Below, piece after piece: positions 13,307-16,015 of a stretch of 16,015 nt of DNA. Each line of letters begins with the position of its first letter. The stretch's first letter is position 1. Origin of the DNA: Candidatus Woesearchaeota archaeon (GTDB lineage: Archaea; Nanobdellota; Nanobdellia; Woesearchaeales; ARS49); assembly GCA_019323555.1 (NCBI GenBank), contig JAHWHC010000020.1:1-16015 (forward strand), in the 5' to 3' direction. Below the pieces are notes generated by a model that saw only the letters and a program-made list of their open reading frames with translations, ran no database searches and was not told where the DNA came from. Made by a program: the position numbers and the translations under genes.

Positions 13307-13429
13307 ATGTCTGTAAAAGATAAAATTACGCTGCGCATGCAGATTCGAAGCAATATTCTTGAGAAAACTTCTATAAAGAATAAACGCTTGGCTGAAGAGA
13401 TCGCTCGTAAGTGGGCTAGGTTAGAATAA
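13307..13429 (+). CDS. Small basic protein, 40 residues
   Basis: ATG at 13307 follows AAGGGGGTG (13291-13299) with 7-base spacing, the same type of site used by the 6925 and 13018 genes. The product starts MSVKDKITLRMQIRSN and ends EEIARKWARLE. It is basic, lacks cysteine and is probably one amphipathic helix. I do not recognise it. No TATA box sits at a usable distance, so it is probably transcribed from the DUF5679 promoter through the structured intergenic region. Its stop is 2 bp from the stop of the convergent membrane-protein gene. The strong ribosome binding site is the main support. Confidence 0.6.
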   Translation: MSVKDKITLRMQIRSNILEKTSIKNKRLAEEIARKWARLE

Positions 13430-13431
13430 TT

Positions 13432-14151
13432 TTATTTGCGTTTCTTTTTTGATTTTTTAGAAGGAGCTTTCTTAAGTGTTTTTTCTGCGATTTTCTCTTT
13501 TTTCTCAATCTCTTTTAGTTCTTTTTTCTCTTCCTCTGCCTCTTTAATCTTTGCTCTTGCAAGTCTTTTCTCTTCATCCAGTTCCTCTATTGATTGCTTG
13601 CGTGCGAGCTGTATGAATGTTCTCTCGCCAAGCTGCAGTATTTTAATAAAGAAATACAGGATTACGAACAATACAATCGCTGCCAATAGTGTGAACCAGT
13701 CTAGTGTGATGTTTGTATAGACTATGCTTATTGCAAGGTATGCCTGCAGGTTCACTGGAAGAGGTGCGCATAGGAAGAACGTGATTGTTTTTGGAAGCGC
13801 TTTGAAAAAACTGGTAAACATGAGTGTTACTGCCTCGATTGCAACAAGTATGCAAATTATTGTGCTTATTGGATGCAGTTCATAATTTATGATTGAGCCT
13901 GGCACTGACAGGTCAAAGACATAACGAAACAAATCAATTGAAACAAATAGCAGTACAATGCTGTTGCCGACAGCAGTATTCCATCCTATCTCCTCTCTGG
14001 TCCATTTTCCAAAGTAGAATGTCATCAATAATAATGTGACGATAAGCGGGGCTATTATCCAGATCATCTGTGGATTAACTGCTGGTGCAGATAGAAGTTC
14101 AACAAGTCTTTCCCAAACAGCGGGTATTAATACTTCTACGATATAGCCCAT
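13432..14151 (-). CDS. Five-helix membrane protein with long Lys/Glu-rich tail
   Basis: ATG at 14151 was chosen over TTG 14157 because a GAGGT site lies 5-6 bases before the ATG and overlaps the TTG. The 239-residue product has about five membrane segments (near residues 29-48, 63-82, 92-114, 125-147 and 150-171), then a cytoplasmic tail of about 60 residues made largely of Lys, Glu and Ala, probably a coiled coil ending in a Lys/Arg cluster (KSKKKRK). The family is not recognised. The basic tail could contact nucleic acid or ribosomes, which is inference. The gene lies downstream of aIF2 gamma but has its own TATA box. Confidence 0.78.
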   Translation of the reverse strand: MGYIVEVLIPAVWERLVELLSAPAVNPQMIWIIAPLIVTLLLMTFYFGKWTREEIGWNTAVGNSIVLLFVSIDLFRYVFDLSVPGSIINYELHPISTIICILVAIEAVTLMFTSFFKALPKTITFFLCAPLPVNLQAYLAISIVYTNITLDWFTLLAAIVLFVILYFFIKILQLGERTFIQLARKQSIEELDEEKRLARAKIKEAEEEKKELKEIEKKEKIAEKTLKKAPSKKSKKKRK

Positions 14152-14186
14152 TTTCAACCTCTTTTTTTATTTATAAACTATGGTTA

Positions 14187-14194
14187 TATTTAAA
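14187..14194 (-). promoter_or_regulatory. TATA box for the five-helix membrane protein gene
   Basis: TTTAAATA on the minus strand directly after the aIF2 gamma stop codon, about 39 bp before the ATG at 14151. Confidence 0.5.
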
Positions 14195-15526
14195 TTATTC
14201 TTTTATTGTGCCGTATCCAATCAAACGCCATCTCTGCCCGACTCTTCTGCTTATTGTGACTTTTGCTCCGTTCTCTGCACAGATCGGTCTCTTCAGTGTG
14301 CACTCTATTTGATTCTTGCCTAGTTCATTTACAATTCCCACTGTTGCAGCTGAGTTTACATTAAGCATGAACATCTCTCCTTTTTTGATTGGCTCAACAA
14401 CCAGTTTGTCTTTTGCTCCAACCACTCTCTCCAGTAAGTGTGTCTCAAGTTTTAGGTTGTACCACACTGGAGGAAGTTTTCCTGGCTTTCCAACAACACT
14501 TCCAACTAACTGGTCTGATTTGACAATAGACGGGTCTAGCTCTGTCATTACTGCCATGCTTCCCCCTGGGTGAACCTCATCCATTGATGCGCCGCCTGCC
14601 ATAAGGCTGGTTATTTTTGATTTTAATGGCCTCCATTTTTTATCTCCCACAGAATATCCTGGAAGTATCTCTATTTCATCTCCTGTCTCTAGTTTCCCTT
14701 GTTTAATTGCTCCGCCCAAGACGCCGCCCAGCAGTTTTTCTGGAGCAGCTCCTGGCTTGTTTATGTCAAAGCTTCTTGCCACGAACATGACAGGATCTTT
14801 TTCCAGGTCTCTTTTTGGTGTTGGAATTTTTTCTTGTATTGTTTGCAAGAGTAAATCTATGTTGATTGAGTGCAACGCACTTATCGGAATGATTGGTGCA
14901 TCTTTGTATTTTGTGTCTTTGAGAAAATCCTTGATTTGCTTGTAATTTTTTTCAGCATCTGCTTGATCTATCAGGTCTATTTTATTTTGCACTACTATCA
15001 CTTTGTCTATGTGCATTATTTCCAGTGCCATCAAGTGCTCTTGTGTCTGAGGCTGCGGGCACTCTTCATTTGCGCCGACTAATAGTATCGCGCCGTCCAT
15101 TATGTTTGCTCCGCAGATCATTGTTGCCATCAGGCTTTCGTGTCCTGGTGCATCCACTAGTGAAGCTTTTCTCAATAGTTCTGTCTCGCTTCCGCACTTC
15201 ATGCATTTTTTATGAACTGTATAGCAGTCTGGTTCAGGGCATTTTGGGCATTTGTATATGCTCATGTCTGCATAACCAAGTCTTATTGTGATTCCTCTCT
15301 TTATCTCTTCAGAATGAGTGTCTGTCCACTTGTTTGTTAGTGCTTTGACTAATGTTGTTTTGCCGTGATCAACATGGCCGATCAAGCCTATGCTTATCTC
15401 TGGCTGGACAGCTGTTTCTTCCTTCACAGAACGTACGCTCTGTGAATTTGGAACTTCTTCGGAAGTTCCAATCTTCTTAGAACTTTTTTTCTTAGTTGTT
15501 TTCTTGACTGCTTTCTTTTTACCCAT
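14195..15526 (-). CDS. eif2g: Translation initiation factor aIF2 subunit gamma
   Basis: GTPase subunit of aIF2, which carries initiator Met-tRNA to the small ribosomal subunit. It has G1 GHVDHGKT (50-57), switch I with RGITIRLGYAD (77-87), a zinc knuckle with Cys93, 96, 108 and 111 (plus Cys101), G3 DAPGHE (125-130), G4 NKID (181-184) and SALH, followed by both beta-barrel domains ending GQRWRLIGYG. At 443 residues it is longer than usual because of an N-terminal extension of about 40 residues: a Lys-rich start, then residues 19-35 encoded by a two-hairpin repeat element. ATG at 15526 lies about 28 bp after a TATA box. The alpha and beta subunit genes are not in the window. Confidence 0.97.
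   Translation of the reverse strand: MGKKKAVKKTTKKKSSKKIGTSEEVPNSQSVRSVKEETAVQPEISIGLIGHVDHGKTTLVKALTNKWTDTHSEEIKRGITIRLGYADMSIYKCPKCPEPDCYTVHKKCMKCGSETELLRKASLVDAPGHESLMATMICGANIMDGAILLVGANEECPQPQTQEHLMALEIMHIDKVIVVQNKIDLIDQADAEKNYKQIKDFLKDTKYKDAPIIPISALHSINIDLLLQTIQEKIPTPKRDLEKDPVMFVARSFDINKPGAAPEKLLGGVLGGAIKQGKLETGDEIEILPGYSVGDKKWRPLKSKITSLMAGGASMDEVHPGGSMAVMTELDPSIVKSDQLVGSVVGKPGKLPPVWYNLKLETHLLERVVGAKDKLVVEPIKKGEMFMLNVNSAATVGIVNELGKNQIECTLKRPICAENGAKVTISRRVGQRWRLIGYGTIKE
15423..15471 (-). repeat. Two-hairpin repeat element, copy 2 (inside aIF2 gamma)
   Basis: Read on the coding (minus) strand: hairpin A TTGGAACTTC-CGAA-GAAGTTCCAA, one A, then hairpin B TTCACAGA, 8 bases, TCTGTGAA. It has the same layout as 13210-13260, with 15 identical core bases and compensated differences in the distal half of stem A. 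It encodes residues 19-35 of the factor, in frame. Confidence 0.85.
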
Positions 15527-15550
15527 CTATGTTTGGAAAGTAATCTCTGA

Positions 15551-15558
15551 TTTATAAA
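15551..15558 (-). promoter_or_regulatory. TATA box for aIF2 gamma
   Basis: TTTATAAA on the minus strand, centred about 28 bp before the ATG at 15526. Confidence 0.6.
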
Positions 15559-15566
15559 GGTTACCA

Positions 15567-15616
15567 AAAACACAAAGTGTTTTGAGAACTTCTAAACAAT
15601 TGATTTTTAGTAAGTT
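15567..15616 (-). terminator. Hairpins after the tRNA-binding protein gene
   Basis: Following the stop at 15620, an imperfect inverted repeat (15587-15616, AACTTCTAAA against TTTAGTAAGTT) is followed by a perfect 7-bp stem, AAAACAC/GTGTTTT with a 3-base loop (15567-15583), running into T5 on the minus strand. Confidence 0.5.
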
Positions 15617-15619
15617 TTC

Positions 15620-16009
15620 TTATTCCTTGCCAGGCTCTGCCATGTGTGTTCTCATGCTGTCCATCATGCCGTACACTTTGACTCCTGTAAGCACTTTTTT
15701 GTCTGGTTTAAGCAGTCTTGGTTTTCCATTGTGCATTGTAACAAGCAATAATGCAGTGCTTTCTACATTATCGACTGTTTCAGAGCATATGTTCAAGATA
15801 ATAACACACTGTTTTCCTATGAGTTGTTCTATTTTGTAGCTTTTTTTCAGGTCAGCAACTACCTGTATGTCTCTCTCTACAGGGCCTAAATCAAGAAGCA
15901 ATATGTATTCATCTTTTGTAGGGTGCATCTCTGCACCGGTTATTGTGGCAATTCTGATTTCAAAATCATCAAAATCTTTTAACCTCTTTTTTACAGGATC
16001 ACAAGCCAT
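15620..16009 (-). CDS. Stand-alone tRNA-binding OB-fold protein (MetRS C-terminal/Trbp111-like)
   Basis: The 129-residue product matches the tRNA-binding domain found at the C-terminus of many methionyl-tRNA synthetases and alone in Trbp111/CsaA-type proteins. It has DFEIRIATITGAEMHP (13-28), YILLLDLGP, the IGKQCVIILNI strand, an ESTALLL stretch, and a C-terminal loop. Such proteins bind the tRNA elbow, often as dimers, in cis or trans to the synthetase. ATG at 16009 is six bases from the window edge with no upstream stop visible, so an earlier start cannot be excluded. Transcribed in the same direction as aIF2 gamma, with a probable terminator between. Confidence 0.88.
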   Translation of the reverse strand: MACDPVKKRLKDFDDFEIRIATITGAEMHPTKDEYILLLDLGPVERDIQVVADLKKSYKIEQLIGKQCVIILNICSETVDNVESTALLLVTMHNGKPRLLKPDKKVLTGVKVYGMMDSMRTHMAEPGKE

Positions 16010-16015
16010 GATTAT

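Noticed and set aside
13436..13720. Plus-strand open frame with Ser/Phe-rich hydrophobic product
   Set aside because: It mirrors the Lys/Glu-rich tail of the 13432-14151 membrane protein; no initiation signals.
1..16015. tRNA, rRNA, CRISPR arrays, transposases
   Set aside because: Both strands were read and no cloverleaf, regular spaced repeats or transposase motifs were found.

Overview
This AT-rich window comes from an archaeon. It encodes ribosomal protein eL21, RNA polymerase subunit F (Rpb4-like), the gamma subunit of initiation factor aIF2, a ZPR1-type zinc-finger protein, a DUF655 protein and SepF. Many genes have an archaeal TATA box 24-29 bp ahead of the start codon (leaderless type), while others have a TATA box 37-52 bp (SepF: 78 bp) ahead plus a GGTG/GGAGG-type ribosome binding site. 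Compact packing, many small unrecognised membrane and secreted proteins, and DUF5679/DUF655 genes suggest a DPANN-type lineage (for example Woesearchaeota-like). That placement is inference.

Layout. 1-3570 (+): a tight three-gene cell-envelope operon: a large secreted protein cut by the window start and ending in two Cys-rich modules, a six-helix membrane protein, and a membrane-anchored exported protein. 3713-4081 (+): a small anchored protein with an EF-hand-like loop, whose 3' end overlaps a minus-strand block at 4059-6797. That block holds an acidic single-pass protein with glycosylation sequons, a four-helix membrane protein, a four-Cys protein, an endonuclease V homologue lacking a key catalytic Asp, and a small charged protein. 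6925-8455: two unrecognised genes overlapping tail to tail by 62 bp. 8565-9631 (-): ZPR1 protein and SepF. 9793-10421 (+): eL21 and RpoF with an ATGA overlap. 10490-12293: a protein strikingly like eukaryotic RNA lariat debranching enzyme Dbr1, facing an unusual nucleotidyltransferase-fold protein; this pair sits between rpoF and the DUF655 gene, which are normally adjacent in archaea. 12345-13429 (+): DUF655, DUF5679 zinc protein and a 40-residue protein. 13432-16009 (-): a membrane protein, aIF2 gamma and a stand-alone tRNA-binding OB-fold protein.

Most notable signals. (1) A two-hairpin DNA element occurs twice, once between the DUF5679 gene and the 40-residue gene and once inside the coding sequence of the aIF2 gamma N-terminal extension. 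The copies share a 15-base core, while the variable parts of one stem differ but remain paired. (2) A Dbr1-like enzyme occurs in an organism group without spliceosomal introns. (3) The endonuclease V homologue has Leu in place of its conserved metal-binding Asp. (4) All four convergent gene junctions have an overlap or a gap of at most 2 bp. No tRNA, rRNA, CRISPR array, transposase or gene-free stretch over 300 bp was seen.
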